Positions 34,935-43,437 of a stretch of 64,000 bases of DNA are shown one piece after another. This stretch comes from Paraburkholderia caledonica NBRC 102488 (GTDB lineage: Bacteria > Pseudomonadota > Gammaproteobacteria > Burkholderiales > Burkholderiaceae), in assembly GCF_000685095.1 (NCBI RefSeq), contig NZ_BAYE01000006.1, forward strand, positions 1 through 64,000. The letters run 5' to 3'. Position numbers and translations under genes: made by a program. The notes under the pieces are model-generated. The model was not told the DNA's origin. It ran no database searches and worked only from the letters and a program-made list of their open reading frames with translations. Position 1 is the first letter of the stretch; every line of letters starts with the position of its first letter.

Positions 34935-37130
34935 ATGGCATACGAAGACACGCTCTCACTGAAAGAACGCGGCACCGCCCACACGCCCGACGGCCACGCG
35001 CAGGTCGCCAACAAGGACGTCGTGCGGCATATTCTCGATCACGCCAAAGCGGAAGGCCGCACCTCGCTCACCGCGCCGGAAGGCAAGCTGGTGTGCGATG
35101 TCTATGGCATTTCGGTGCCGAAAGAAGCGCTCGCCACGACCGCGGCCGAAGCCGCGCAATTTGCGACCGAGATCGGCTTTCCGGTCGTGCTGAAGATCGT
35201 TTCGCCGGAAATTCTCCACAAGACGGAGGCGGGCGGCGTGCTCGTCGGCGTGAAGAATGCTGCCGACGTCGTGCAGGGCTTCGCGACGATCATGGAGAAC
35301 GCGAAGCGCTATAACGCGCAGGCGAATCTGCTCGGGGTGCAGGTGCAGCAGATGATCGGCGCCGGCCAGGAAGTGATTGTCGGCGCGGTCACCGATCCGT
35401 CATTCGGCAAGCTGGTGGCGTTCGGCCTTGGCGGCGTGCTCGTCGAAGTGCTGAAGGACATTACGTTTCGCCTCGCCCCGGCTACACGCGACGACGCGCG
35501 TTCGATGCTCGACGGCATTGCGGCAGCCGAGATGCTCAAAGGCGTGCGCGGCGGCGAGCCGGTTGATCGCGAGGCGCTCGCGGGATTGATTGAAAACGTG
35601 TCGCGGCTCGTATCCGATTTCCCGGAGATATCGGAGCTCGATCTGAACCCGGTGTTCGCGAGCAAGCGGGGCGCGATTGCCGCCGACGTACGGATCGTGC
35701 TCGACTTCGAGCCGCCTGTGGAACGCTACCGGCCGAGTCAGGAAGACATCGTGCGGCAGATGAACCGCATCATGAAGCCGGACCGCGTCGCTGTCATTGG
35801 CGCGTCGGCGGAGGACGGCAAGATCGGCAACTCGGTCATGAAGAATCTGATCAACGGCGGCTATCAGGGAGAGATCTATCCGATTCATCCCAAGGCCGAC
35901 GAGATCATGGGACGCAAGGCTTATAAAAGCGTGCTGGATGTGCCGGGCGATATCGACGTTGCCGTATTCGCGATTCCGGCAAAATTTGTCGCCGGCGCGC
36001 TGACGGAAGTCGGCAAGAAAGGCATTCCCGGCGCGGTGCTGATTCCTTCGGGTTTTGCCGAAACGGGCAACGTGGAGGGCCAGCAGGAAATCGTTGCGAT
36101 TGCGCGCGAATACGACATTCGCCTGATGGGCCCGAATATTTACGGCTTTTACTACACGCCGAAGAACCTGTGCGCAACGTTTTGCACACCGTACGATGTG
36201 CAAGGCAAGGCGGCGTTGTCTTCGCAGTCCGGCGGTATCGGCATGGCTATCATTGGCTTCTCGCGTTCGGCGAAGATGGGCGTGTCGGCCATTGTAGGCC
36301 TCGGCAACAAGTCCGATATCGACGAAGACGACCTGCTGACATTCTTCGAACAGGACGAGAACACCGACATCATTGCGCAGCATTGCGAAGATCTGAAAGA
36401 CGGTCGCGCATTCGCGGAGACGGCGGCGCGCGTCTCGAAGAAGAAGCCAGTGGTGGTGTTGAAAGCGGGCCGCACGAGTCTCGGTGCGCGCGCTGCGAGT
36501 TCCCACACGGGCGCGCTTGCGGGCAACGACCGCATCTACGAAGACGTGTTCAAGCAATGCGGCGTTATACGCGCGCGATCTCTACGCGACCTGCTGGAAT
36601 TTGCGCGCGGCATTCCGAAACTGCCCACGCCGAAGGGCGAGAACGTGGTGATTATCACCGGAGCGGGCGGCTCGGGCGTGCTGTTGTCCGATGCTTGCGT
36701 GGACAACCGCCTGTCGCTGATGACCATGCCCGCCGATCTCGACGCCGCGTTCCGCAAGTTCATTCCTCCGTTTGGCGCGGCCGGAAATCCCGTCGACATC
36801 ACAGGCGGTGAGCCGCCGTCGACGTATCAGAACACCATACGCCTCGGGCTGGAAGATCCGCGCATTCACGCGATCATTCTCGGCTACTGGCACACGATCA
36901 TCACGCCGCCGATGGTGTTCGCGCGACTCGTTGTCGAGGTGAAGGAAGAGATGAAAGCGCGCGGCATCGAGAAGCCGATCGTTGCATCGCTCGCGGGCGA
37001 CGTGCAAGTGGAAGAGGCGGCCGAGTACCTGTATGCGCATGGTGTTCCCGCGTACGCGTATTCGACGGAGATTCCTGTCGCGGTGCTGGGTGCGAAGTAT
37101 CAGTGGGCGCGCGGTGCCGGGTTGATCTGA
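34935..37130 (+). CDS. ADP-forming acyl-CoA synthetase (fused beta-alpha subunits)
   Basis: A 731-residue single-chain enzyme of the acetate-CoA ligase (ADP-forming) group. Residues ~1-260 are an ATP-grasp domain (LKIVSPEILHKTEAGGVLVGV). A CoA-binding domain starts at ~280 (DRVAVIGASAEDGKIGNSV), followed by succinyl-CoA-ligase-like domains with the phosphohistidine site SSHTGALAGND at ~522-532. The ATP-grasp part comes first, the reverse of the common alpha-beta order. It interconverts a carboxylate plus CoA with its thioester, coupled to ATP. GGAGACGG precedes the ATG. Together with Frc, it gives this operon two ways to form or recover CoA esters. Confidence 0.9.
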   Translation: MAYEDTLSLKERGTAHTPDGHAQVANKDVVRHILDHAKAEGRTSLTAPEGKLVCDVYGISVPKEALATTAAEAAQFATEIGFPVVLKIVSPEILHKTEAGGVLVGVKNAADVVQGFATIMENAKRYNAQANLLGVQVQQMIGAGQEVIVGAVTDPSFGKLVAFGLGGVLVEVLKDITFRLAPATRDDARSMLDGIAAAEMLKGVRGGEPVDREALAGLIENVSRLVSDFPEISELDLNPVFASKRGAIAADVRIVLDFEPPVERYRPSQEDIVRQMNRIMKPDRVAVIGASAEDGKIGNSVMKNLINGGYQGEIYPIHPKADEIMGRKAYKSVLDVPGDIDVAVFAIPAKFVAGALTEVGKKGIPGAVLIPSGFAETGNVEGQQEIVAIAREYDIRLMGPNIYGFYYTPKNLCATFCTPYDVQGKAALSSQSGGIGMAIIGFSRSAKMGVSAIVGLGNKSDIDEDDLLTFFEQDENTDIIAQHCEDLKDGRAFAETAARVSKKKPVVVLKAGRTSLGARAASSHTGALAGNDRIYEDVFKQCGVIRARSLRDLLEFARGIPKLPTPKGENVVIITGAGGSGVLLSDACVDNRLSLMTMPADLDAAFRKFIPPFGAAGNPVDITGGEPPSTYQNTIRLGLEDPRIHAIILGYWHTIITPPMVFARLVVEVKEEMKARGIEKPIVASLAGDVQVEEAAEYLYAHGVPAYAYSTEIPVAVLGAKYQWARGAGLI

Positions 37131-37212
37131 CCTGACGCGTAAAACGGGAGGCGGCACGGTTTTCATCGCGACCAGCGGGGAAGATCGTGCCGAAGCGCTC
37201 AAGGAGCGGCAT

Positions 37213-38034
37213 ATGGATACGTGGATGCGTTTCATGTCGAACGACGGCGGTGTGGTGTTCGGCCGCGTCGAAGGTGCCTACCTGCACGAGTACGAAAGTC
37301 TCGATCAGCCGGTACCGACCGGCGTGGTGTTGTCGACGCGCGCACTGACGCCGCTCGCGCCTTGTGCGCCCGGCAAGATCGTCGCGCTGTGGAATAACTA
37401 TCACGCGCTTGCCGCAAAGCTCGAGAAGCCGGTGCCGACGCACCCGCTCTTTTTGCTGAAACCAGCGGGCTCGGTGATCGGCTCCGATGAGCCGATCCGC
37501 CGGCCGGCCAGCTACGCGGGCAAGATCGTCTATGAAGGAGAGCTGGGCATTGTGATCGGCCGGCGCTGCCGGGATGCCGACGTCGAGGAGGCCGCTCAGG
37601 CGATCTTCGGCTACACGCTCGTCAACGACGTGACCGCTGCCGATCTGCTCAACGAGAATCCGCATTTTCCGCAATGGTGCCGCGCCAAGGGCTTCGATAC
37701 TTTCTGCTGCATTGGCCCGGCGATCGTCTCGGGCTTCAATTGGCAAAGCGCGAATCTGGTGACGATGCTCGACGGTGTCGAGCGGCAGAACTATCCGCTC
37801 TCTGACATGGTGTTTTCGCCGGCCGAGCAGGTAAGCCTTATTTCGCAAGACCTCACGCTTGAACCCGGCGACGTGATCGCATGCGGTACGTCGATAGGCG
37901 TGGGGTCGATCAAGGACGGAGCGACGGTGTCGGTTTCCATCGACGGGATCGGCACGTTGCGCAACACGCTGAACTCGGCACGCGCGGCCGGTTCAGAGAC
38001 GCCGAAACCAGGCGTCGTAGCGGGACTCGTTTGA
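37213..38034 (+). CDS. Fumarylacetoacetate hydrolase (FAH) family protein
   Basis: A 273-residue FAH-superfamily protein. The divalent-metal site residues appear in YEGELGIVIGRRC (E-x-E pattern) and GYTLVNDVTAAD (Asp). A substrate loop follows in KGFDTFCCIGP. The family includes 2-keto-acid hydrolases, hydratases, oxaloacetate decarboxylases and isomerases, so only the class can be called. It lies 82 bases after the acyl-CoA synthetase gene on the same strand and probably ends the operon. GGAGCGG precedes the ATG. Confidence 0.88.
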   Translation: MDTWMRFMSNDGGVVFGRVEGAYLHEYESLDQPVPTGVVLSTRALTPLAPCAPGKIVALWNNYHALAAKLEKPVPTHPLFLLKPAGSVIGSDEPIRRPASYAGKIVYEGELGIVIGRRCRDADVEEAAQAIFGYTLVNDVTAADLLNENPHFPQWCRAKGFDTFCCIGPAIVSGFNWQSANLVTMLDGVERQNYPLSDMVFSPAEQVSLISQDLTLEPGDVIACGTSIGVGSIKDGATVSVSIDGIGTLRNTLNSARAAGSETPKPGVVAGLV

Positions 38035-38097
38035 ACGGTGGGTCGGTCCGCGGGCCACGAGCGCGCGGAGTTGCATCGAGAACACGAAGGAGCACGC

Positions 38098-39123
38098 GTG
38101 TCGCAAGCGTCAGACAGTACCGTGTGGCTGGGGATGTTCATACCGTTGATGGCAACGCTTGCCGGGCTGTTGGCTTGTGCGCTCGGCTCGGTGCTCGCGG
38201 CGCTCGGGCCATTGCCGTTACACGGGCTGCCTCTGATGCCGCGGCCCTCGCCGCGGATGCCGATTCATAACTCGCGGTCGTGCTCGAATTCGGCGCCCGG
38301 AAGTCAGCCTTGCTGGCGTGCCGCCGCGTTGGCCGCCACCGTTTCCGGCGTGTTCGCCGCGGGCCTCGGTGCTGGCGTCGCCGATATTTGCGCGGCAGTT
38401 GCAGGCGCCGTTGCCGGTGCGCAGTTCGTGCGTCGGCGCAATCTCGCATGGCGCGCCGCGCGCGTCGCGCTGGTGGCGAGCGGTATGGGCCTGTCGATCG
38501 TGGTCGCCGGCGTCGCGCGTTATTTATCGCCGCTATCGTCACTACCGTCGTCGATCGAGGCGATCTTCGAGCGAATCGAACTGTGCACGGCGGTGTTCGC
38601 CGGCGCGTTGATGTTCGCCACATCGGCGATTGCATTCTGCAAATTGCGCGGCGTGTTGCCGCTTCGTGTGACGGCGCGTCGGGGCCACGACATCGTCAAC
38701 GTCGCTGCGTTTCTGTTGTGTGGATGGCTCGGCTATGGGTTCGCGACCGAAGCGGTACAGCCGTTCGGACTCGCCGCGCTGCTCGCAATCAGTGCGCTTG
38801 CATCTTCAATAGGCGTGCATGCGATGCTCAGTCGGGAGTATTCCGAGTGTTCCGCGTTTTGCGAGTGTCCGAACGTCCACGCGCATGCACATGCCGCGGG
38901 CGGCGTTGGCAGCACTGCTGTCGCGATGGACGGGCGACATGACGCACAGCCGGAAGACATGCGTGAGGCGTGGGAGGTCGGCATGGTGCGCGCGGCAGCA
39001 TACCGCCGCCGTCGAGGCTGGCATAACAGCGGCAACGGGCAATCGCACACTCGCGCATATGCGGCGCGCCGCCTGCCCAGCCGATCTTCGGTAAGCCGAC
39101 AGCCAAGAAGCCTGCCACGATGA
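38098..39123 (+). CDS. Membrane protein resembling the N-terminal part of NAD(P) transhydrogenase beta subunit; possibly degenerate
   Basis: A 341-residue ORF starting at GTG with GAAGGAG upstream. Residues ~1-260 hold several hydrophobic helices. The segment IFERIELCTAVFAGALMFATSAIAFCKLRG matches the membrane part of PntB, where ERIELF-GxFIGAVTFxGSxIAFGKL is typical. After HAMLSREYS the similarity stops and an Arg/His-rich tail begins, with no NADP(H)-binding domain. PntB is ~460 residues, so this is truncated or frameshifted, or a divergent stand-alone relative. No pntA is adjacent. It starts 64 bases after the FAH gene. Confidence 0.55.
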   Translation: MSQASDSTVWLGMFIPLMATLAGLLACALGSVLAALGPLPLHGLPLMPRPSPRMPIHNSRSCSNSAPGSQPCWRAAALAATVSGVFAAGLGAGVADICAAVAGAVAGAQFVRRRNLAWRAARVALVASGMGLSIVVAGVARYLSPLSSLPSSIEAIFERIELCTAVFAGALMFATSAIAFCKLRGVLPLRVTARRGHDIVNVAAFLLCGWLGYGFATEAVQPFGLAALLAISALASSIGVHAMLSREYSECSAFCECPNVHAHAHAAGGVGSTAVAMDGRHDAQPEDMREAWEVGMVRAAAYRRRRGWHNSGNGQSHTRAYAARRLPSRSSVSRQPRSLPR

Positions 39124-39212
39124 AAGCACAGACCTCGACGGCCTATCTGTCAGCAGAGGGAACGAGAGCCACAGAGTCTCTACGCGGCGGGAACATGTTC
39201 CCGCCGTGCTGC

Positions 39213-39518
39213 TCATTCGCCAGTAGCGGCAAATTCGCTGTAGTACTGCGCTTTCTTCTGCAGGATCAGTTGAGCGAGGAAATCGGCGTCATAAGCGCGA
39301 TGAAGATGCGCGTGAAAGCGCTCGATAAAAGCGGTGATGCGAGCGGCTTCGCTGTTGAACTCGCTCAGAATGTCGAGCGTGGCGTGGTCCCAGCGAAAGC
39401 GCAGACCCAGATCGCTGAACGCGGCGTTGTAGGCGCTCAGATGCGGGTCGTTGGGATGGTCGGCGGTAGCGCGGGCTGTCCGTGCGCTGGCATGAGTCGC
39501 AACCGAAGCGTGGTTCAT
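39213..39518 (-). CDS. Hypothetical protein, 101 aa, in LysR-linked unit
   Basis: A 101-residue soluble protein (MNHASVATHAS start, then predicted helices with DHATLDILSEFNSEAARITAF and QLILQKKAQYYSEF). AGGAGG lies 7 bases before the ATG at 39518. I do not recognise the family. Upstream is a full copy of the conserved LysR-type promoter architecture (39559-39625), which makes it a likely target of the adjacent LysR regulator rather than a spurious ORF. Confidence 0.7.
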   Translation of the reverse strand: MNHASVATHASARTARATADHPNDPHLSAYNAAFSDLGLRFRWDHATLDILSEFNSEAARITAFIERFHAHLHRAYDADFLAQLILQKKAQYYSEFAATGE

Positions 39519-39558
39519 GATCGGCCTCCTGGGCTGACAAGTGATGGAACTCGCTTGC

Positions 39559-39625
39559 AGCATAGAAGTACTGATCGATTTGCAATAGTTAAAGTTTTAT
39601 TGGATTTCCATAGGCTATTGCTTAT
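39559..39625 (-). promoter_or_regulatory. LysR-type promoter element, copy A (101-aa gene)
   Basis: Read on the minus strand: ATAAGCAA at 39625-39618, then TTTAACTAT beginning 32 bases after its first base, then CTATGCT beginning 28 bases after that. The same three blocks with the same spacing occur at 40572-40638 and 46051-46117. It overlaps the last codons of the LysR gene. CTATGCT is probably the -10. Confidence 0.75.
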
Positions 39626-40562
39626 ACACGCTCAGTTCCTTCACTCGCGTGATCTTCTCGATGAGGCTCGCGCCCTCTTCCATCAGAAAGCGCTTGAACG
39701 CCACGGCAACGGGCGGCAGACGCTTGTTCTTCCGATGAACGACATACCAGTTGAGCATGACCGGGAAGCTCTCGACATCGAGCACGACCAGGTGGCCCAA
39801 CTGCAGTTCGAGACTGATCGTGTGCGCGGACAGAAACGCGATGCCCATGCCGGCAATGACCGCCTGCTTGATAGTCTCGGTGCTCTTGATCTCCATCGCG
39901 ATTTTCAGATTGGAGAGGCGACCGGCGAAGCCTTCCTCCATGGAGTTCCAGGTGTCCGAGCCGCGCTCACGTACGATAAATGCCTCGTTCGCCAACTGGC
40001 TCATCCTGATGTTGCGCTTTTGCGCGAGCGGATGCGTAGGCGCGGCCACGATCACGTACGGGTGCGGCGCGAACGGCTCGTTCGTGGCGTCCATCTCATG
40101 CGGCGGGCGCACCATCACTGCGAGATCGGTCTGGTTGGTGGCGAGCTGATGCAGCAACTCCTCGCGATTGTGCACCGCAAGATTCAGCACGACGCCCGCG
40201 TAGCGCCGCGTGAACTCGGCGAGCAGCCGCGGAAAGAAGTAGTCGCCGGCGCTGATGACCGCCACATTCAGCTTGCCACCGGAGACGCCTTTCAACTGGC
40301 TCATGGCTTCGTCGACTTCGTGAAACTGCTGAATGATCGCGCGGCTGTAGTGCAGCATTTCGGTGCCGGCTGGCGTGAGGTAAATCTTTTTGCCCAGCTG
40401 TTCGAAGAGCGGCAAGCCGGCGTGCTCTTCAAGCTGACGAACCTGTGTGGAAACGGCGGGTTGCGTGAGGTGCAACTCCTCGGCGGCGCGCGAAAAGCTC
40501 AAGTGGCGCGCCACGGTCTCGAATACCTTCAACTGCCGGAGCGTGGCATTGCGCATCGTCAT
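39615..40562 (-). CDS. LysR-family regulator (CbbR-like)
   Basis: A 315-residue LysR regulator. The N-terminal winged helix-turn-helix is RQLKVFETVARHLSFSRAAEELHLTQPAVSTQVRQLE; the C-terminal part is a periplasmic-binding-protein-like effector domain (LNVAVISAGDYFFPRLLAEF). Overall it resembles the CbbR-like branch. It is divergent from the OxlT homologue, with a LysR-type promoter element in the shared gap. Two further copies of that element precede the 101-aa gene just downstream and the ketopantoate-reductase-like gene at 44997, so these are its probable regulon. Confidence 0.93.
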   Translation of the reverse strand: MTMRNATLRQLKVFETVARHLSFSRAAEELHLTQPAVSTQVRQLEEHAGLPLFEQLGKKIYLTPAGTEMLHYSRAIIQQFHEVDEAMSQLKGVSGGKLNVAVISAGDYFFPRLLAEFTRRYAGVVLNLAVHNREELLHQLATNQTDLAVMVRPPHEMDATNEPFAPHPYVIVAAPTHPLAQKRNIRMSQLANEAFIVRERGSDTWNSMEEGFAGRLSNLKIAMEIKSTETIKQAVIAGMGIAFLSAHTISLELQLGHLVVLDVESFPVMLNWYVVHRKNKRLPPVAVAFKRFLMEEGASLIEKITRVKELSVYKQ

Positions 40563-40571
40563 GGCCGATGT

Positions 40572-40638
40572 ATAAGCAAACGTGAATCAACATAATAACA
40601 AACTTTAATTATTAGTAATTCAGCAATGACCCTAGCAT
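40572..40638 (+). promoter_or_regulatory. LysR-type promoter element, copy B (oxlT)
   Basis: ATAAGCAA (40572-40579), TTTAATTAT beginning at 40604 and CTAGCAT beginning at 40632 repeat the block order and the exact 32- and 28-base spacing of copies A and C, pointing towards oxlT. The remaining ~290 bases to the oxlT ATG (gap 40563-40926) form a long leader with no gene that I can support. Confidence 0.75.
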
Positions 40639-40926
40639 GAGTTTGTAAAGAAAAACGAAGCTGCCGGCCTCACACTCGGGTTAACGCTTGGATTCAGGCG
40701 TGGCGGGACCGAAAGGGGATCGGCGGAAAGCAGCAGAAAGGATTAGTCGGAATTAAGAACTTCCCAAAAGGCGATGATTAATTCGCTTTTTAAAAGGAAG
40801 CGATTTAAAGACGCAGATATTAAAAATTCCCGAATTGCAAGGCTTTTCGGGTCATAACGATAAGGCGGGACACATACAGCACGGCGCGTTGGCCGGCTGC
40901 ACTAAATAATTGCGGAGACAAGGCAC

Positions 40927-42273
40927 ATGGACGATATCACTCAACAGACCACGGCCCGCGTATTCTGGGCGAACCGTTGGTGGCAGCTCGTCATCGGCAT
41001 GGTGTGCATGGCGTTGGTGGCGAACCTGCAGTACGCGTGGACGCTGTTCGTCGCGCCGATGGACGCGCGGCATCACTGGGGCCAGGCCTCGATTCAGATG
41101 GCGTTCGCGATTTTCATCCTCACGGAAACCTGGCTCGTTCCACTGGAAGGCTGGCTCGTCGACAAATTCGGTCCACGGCCAGTGGTGGCGGGCGGCGCGG
41201 TGTGCGCGGGCATTGCATGGGTCATGAATTCGTACGCGACGACCTTGCCGATGCTTTACGTCTCCGCGGTTATCGCCGGGATTGGCGCGGGCGGTGTGTA
41301 CGGCACCTGCGTCGGCAATGCGTTGAAATGGTTTCCCGACCGCCGCGGCCTCGCTGCGGGCCTGACCGCCGCCGGCTTCGGCGCGGGCGCAGCAGTGACC
41401 GTGATCCCGATTGCGAACATGATTACCCGCTCCGGCTACGAGCACACGTTCTTCTTCTTCGGTATCTTGCAGGGCGTCGCGATTCTGCTGCTCGCCATGC
41501 TGCTGGTGAAGCCTGTGTTGCGCAAGCACGTGCCCGCCAGGAAGAAATTCGCGGTGTCGAAGGTGGACCTCACGCCCGGCCAGATGATCAAGACGCCAGT
41601 GTTCTGGGTGATCTACGTTTCGTTCGTGGCGGTGGCGGCCGGCGGCCTGATGGCAACCGCGCAGATCGGCCCGATCGCGAAAGACTGGGGCCTTGCGCGC
41701 ATTCCCATGACGATCTTCGGCGTCACGCTGCCGCTGCTGACAGCCACGCTTTCCATCGACAACGTCTGCAACGGCTTCACGCGTCCGCTGTGCGGTTTCA
41801 TCTCCGACAAGATCGGCCGTGAAAACACGATGTTCGCGATCTTTATCGGCGAAGGGCTCGCGTTGCTCGGCATGATGGAGTACGGCACGAACCCGTATGC
41901 GTTCATGACGTTTGCCGCGCTGATCTTCCTCTTCTGGGGCGAAATTTTCTCGATCTTCCCGGCAATCTGCGCGGACACGTTCGGCAGCAAGTACGCGGCG
42001 GCGAATGCCGGCACGCTGTACACCGCGAAGGGCACGGCTTCGCTGCTGGTGCCGGTCGCGTCGGTGTTGTCGGCAACGGGTGGATGGAGCCTCGTGTTCA
42101 CTGTTTCGGCTGTGATTACGATTGTCGCCGGCGTGTCCGCGAAATTCATTCTGGCGCCGATGCGCTCCCGCTGGATCCACTCGCAGGACGAGCCTCAGCC
42201 GGGCGTGCTCGCCGTCGCGGGTAACGGCAAAGCCTCGCGGCTGAGCCACTGGCCCGAGCAAACCGGCGAATAG
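40927..42273 (+). CDS. oxlT: OxlT-type oxalate/formate antiporter
   Basis: A 448-residue MFS transporter with 12 predicted helices. It resembles Oxalobacter OxlT in NRWWQLVIGMVCMALVANLQYAWTLF, FVDKFGPR-type loop (LVDKFGPRPVVAGG), NALKWFPDRRGLAAGLTAAGFG and GFISDKIGRENTM. The family exchanges a dicarboxylate for its decarboxylation product, which generates proton motive force. It is divergent from a CbbR-like LysR gene and preceded by a conserved LysR-type promoter. The neighbouring frc operon supports an oxalate-like substrate. Confidence 0.88.
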   Translation: MDDITQQTTARVFWANRWWQLVIGMVCMALVANLQYAWTLFVAPMDARHHWGQASIQMAFAIFILTETWLVPLEGWLVDKFGPRPVVAGGAVCAGIAWVMNSYATTLPMLYVSAVIAGIGAGGVYGTCVGNALKWFPDRRGLAAGLTAAGFGAGAAVTVIPIANMITRSGYEHTFFFFGILQGVAILLLAMLLVKPVLRKHVPARKKFAVSKVDLTPGQMIKTPVFWVIYVSFVAVAAGGLMATAQIGPIAKDWGLARIPMTIFGVTLPLLTATLSIDNVCNGFTRPLCGFISDKIGRENTMFAIFIGEGLALLGMMEYGTNPYAFMTFAALIFLFWGEIFSIFPAICADTFGSKYAAANAGTLYTAKGTASLLVPVASVLSATGGWSLVFTVSAVITIVAGVSAKFILAPMRSRWIHSQDEPQPGVLAVAGNGKASRLSHWPEQTGE

Positions 42274-42306
42274 GCTGCCGAGCCGTTCGCGGCCGGCCAT
42301 GACCTC

Positions 42307-43347
42307 ATGAATGTTTCGTTGCAGCAACTCAAGGTGTTTGTTGCCGTCGCGCGTGAACGGAGTTTCACGCGCGCGGCGCGCGAGTTCGATCTGACACAGT
42401 CGGCGGTGAGCCGGTGTGTGCGGGAGCTCGAAGATGCGGTCGAACTCAAACTGTTCGATCGCACGACGCGCCAGGTTCAACTGACGCACGCGGGCGCAAG
42501 TCTCGAACGAAGGATTGGCCGCCTGCTCGATGAAATCGATCTGACGTTGCGCGAAGAGCGGGCCGCTTACGAAGGACACCGCGGCGTCGTCGCTGTGGCG
42601 AGCAATCCTGTGTTGTCGTCGGGATGGGTCGCACAGGGACTCGCGCGTTGTGCGACGGCATATCCAGAACTGACGGTCACCGTCGAGGATCAAGCCCAAA
42701 GCGGCGTACTCGCGAGCGTCGAGCACGGCGAAGTCGATTTCGGCGTGGTCTCGCTGGCCGCGCCGCTCGCCAACGACCAGTTGCACGCGCAGGTCATGTT
42801 CACGACGCCGCTGCATGCGGTGATGCCGTCGACGCATCCGCTGGCCCGCCACGCCAGCGTCGCGTGGGCGGCGCTGCATGACTGGGCGCTCGTCACATTG
42901 AATGCGGACGCGGGGGTGCGTGCGGCGCTCGATCCGGCCCTCAACGCGAACGGACTGAAGCGTCGCCCGGTGCAGGAATTCGGACATGTGGCGGCGGTGT
43001 TGCGCATGGTGGAACTCGGGTTGGGCGTCGGCGTTCTGCCCGTCGACGCGCATTGGCCCGCCGTCGGCGAGTCGCTGGTGAGCCGGCCGCTCGTTCCTGA
43101 AATCGCATTGACGACGCTGCTCGTGCATCGCCGCAATCGCTCGCTAAGGCCGAATGCCGCGGCCGCGTGGGCCGAGTTCGCGGCGCATGGCGGAGCGCCC
43201 TCTACGAACGCAAGTCCGGACGACGGTTCGGGCGAAAGCTCAATCACAACCCCATCCACAACGTCGGCCGCATCCCCGCACGCGTCACCTCGCGACTCTT
43301 CCTGGCCTGCGGCCGCGCGCAGCGGCGCGGCGCTTCACGAGCCGTAG
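42307..43347 (+). CDS. LysR-family regulator
   Basis: A 346-residue LysR regulator with an N-terminal helix-turn-helix (QQLKVFVAVARERSFTRAAREFDLTQSAVSRCVRELE) and an effector domain. It is longer than the usual ~300 residues: after WAEFAAHGG a ~50-residue Ser/Thr/Pro/Ala-rich tail follows, which may be disordered or result from a lost stop codon. It begins 33 bases after oxlT and is followed by the aldehyde dehydrogenase gene on the same strand, one of its likely targets. Confidence 0.9.
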   Translation: MNVSLQQLKVFVAVARERSFTRAAREFDLTQSAVSRCVRELEDAVELKLFDRTTRQVQLTHAGASLERRIGRLLDEIDLTLREERAAYEGHRGVVAVASNPVLSSGWVAQGLARCATAYPELTVTVEDQAQSGVLASVEHGEVDFGVVSLAAPLANDQLHAQVMFTTPLHAVMPSTHPLARHASVAWAALHDWALVTLNADAGVRAALDPALNANGLKRRPVQEFGHVAAVLRMVELGLGVGVLPVDAHWPAVGESLVSRPLVPEIALTTLLVHRRNRSLRPNAAAAWAEFAAHGGAPSTNASPDDGSGESSITTPSTTSAASPHASPRDSSWPAAARSGAALHEP

Positions 43348-43437
43348 CGCTCGATCGACTTGCCGAAACCGGCCTTCGCCCCAAGGCCGGCTAGCAGCAA
43401 TCAGCCCAAGCAACATTTCAATGCAAGGAGCTTCATG

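Noticed and set aside
39120..40595. 491-codon open frame on the plus strand
   Set aside because: Covers the minus-strand LysR gene in antisense; the LysR helix-turn-helix and effector domain are unmistakable.
40852..43128. 758-codon open frame on the minus strand
   Set aside because: Antisense to oxlT and the LysR gene; Arg/His-rich, no domain. The plus-strand genes are clear.
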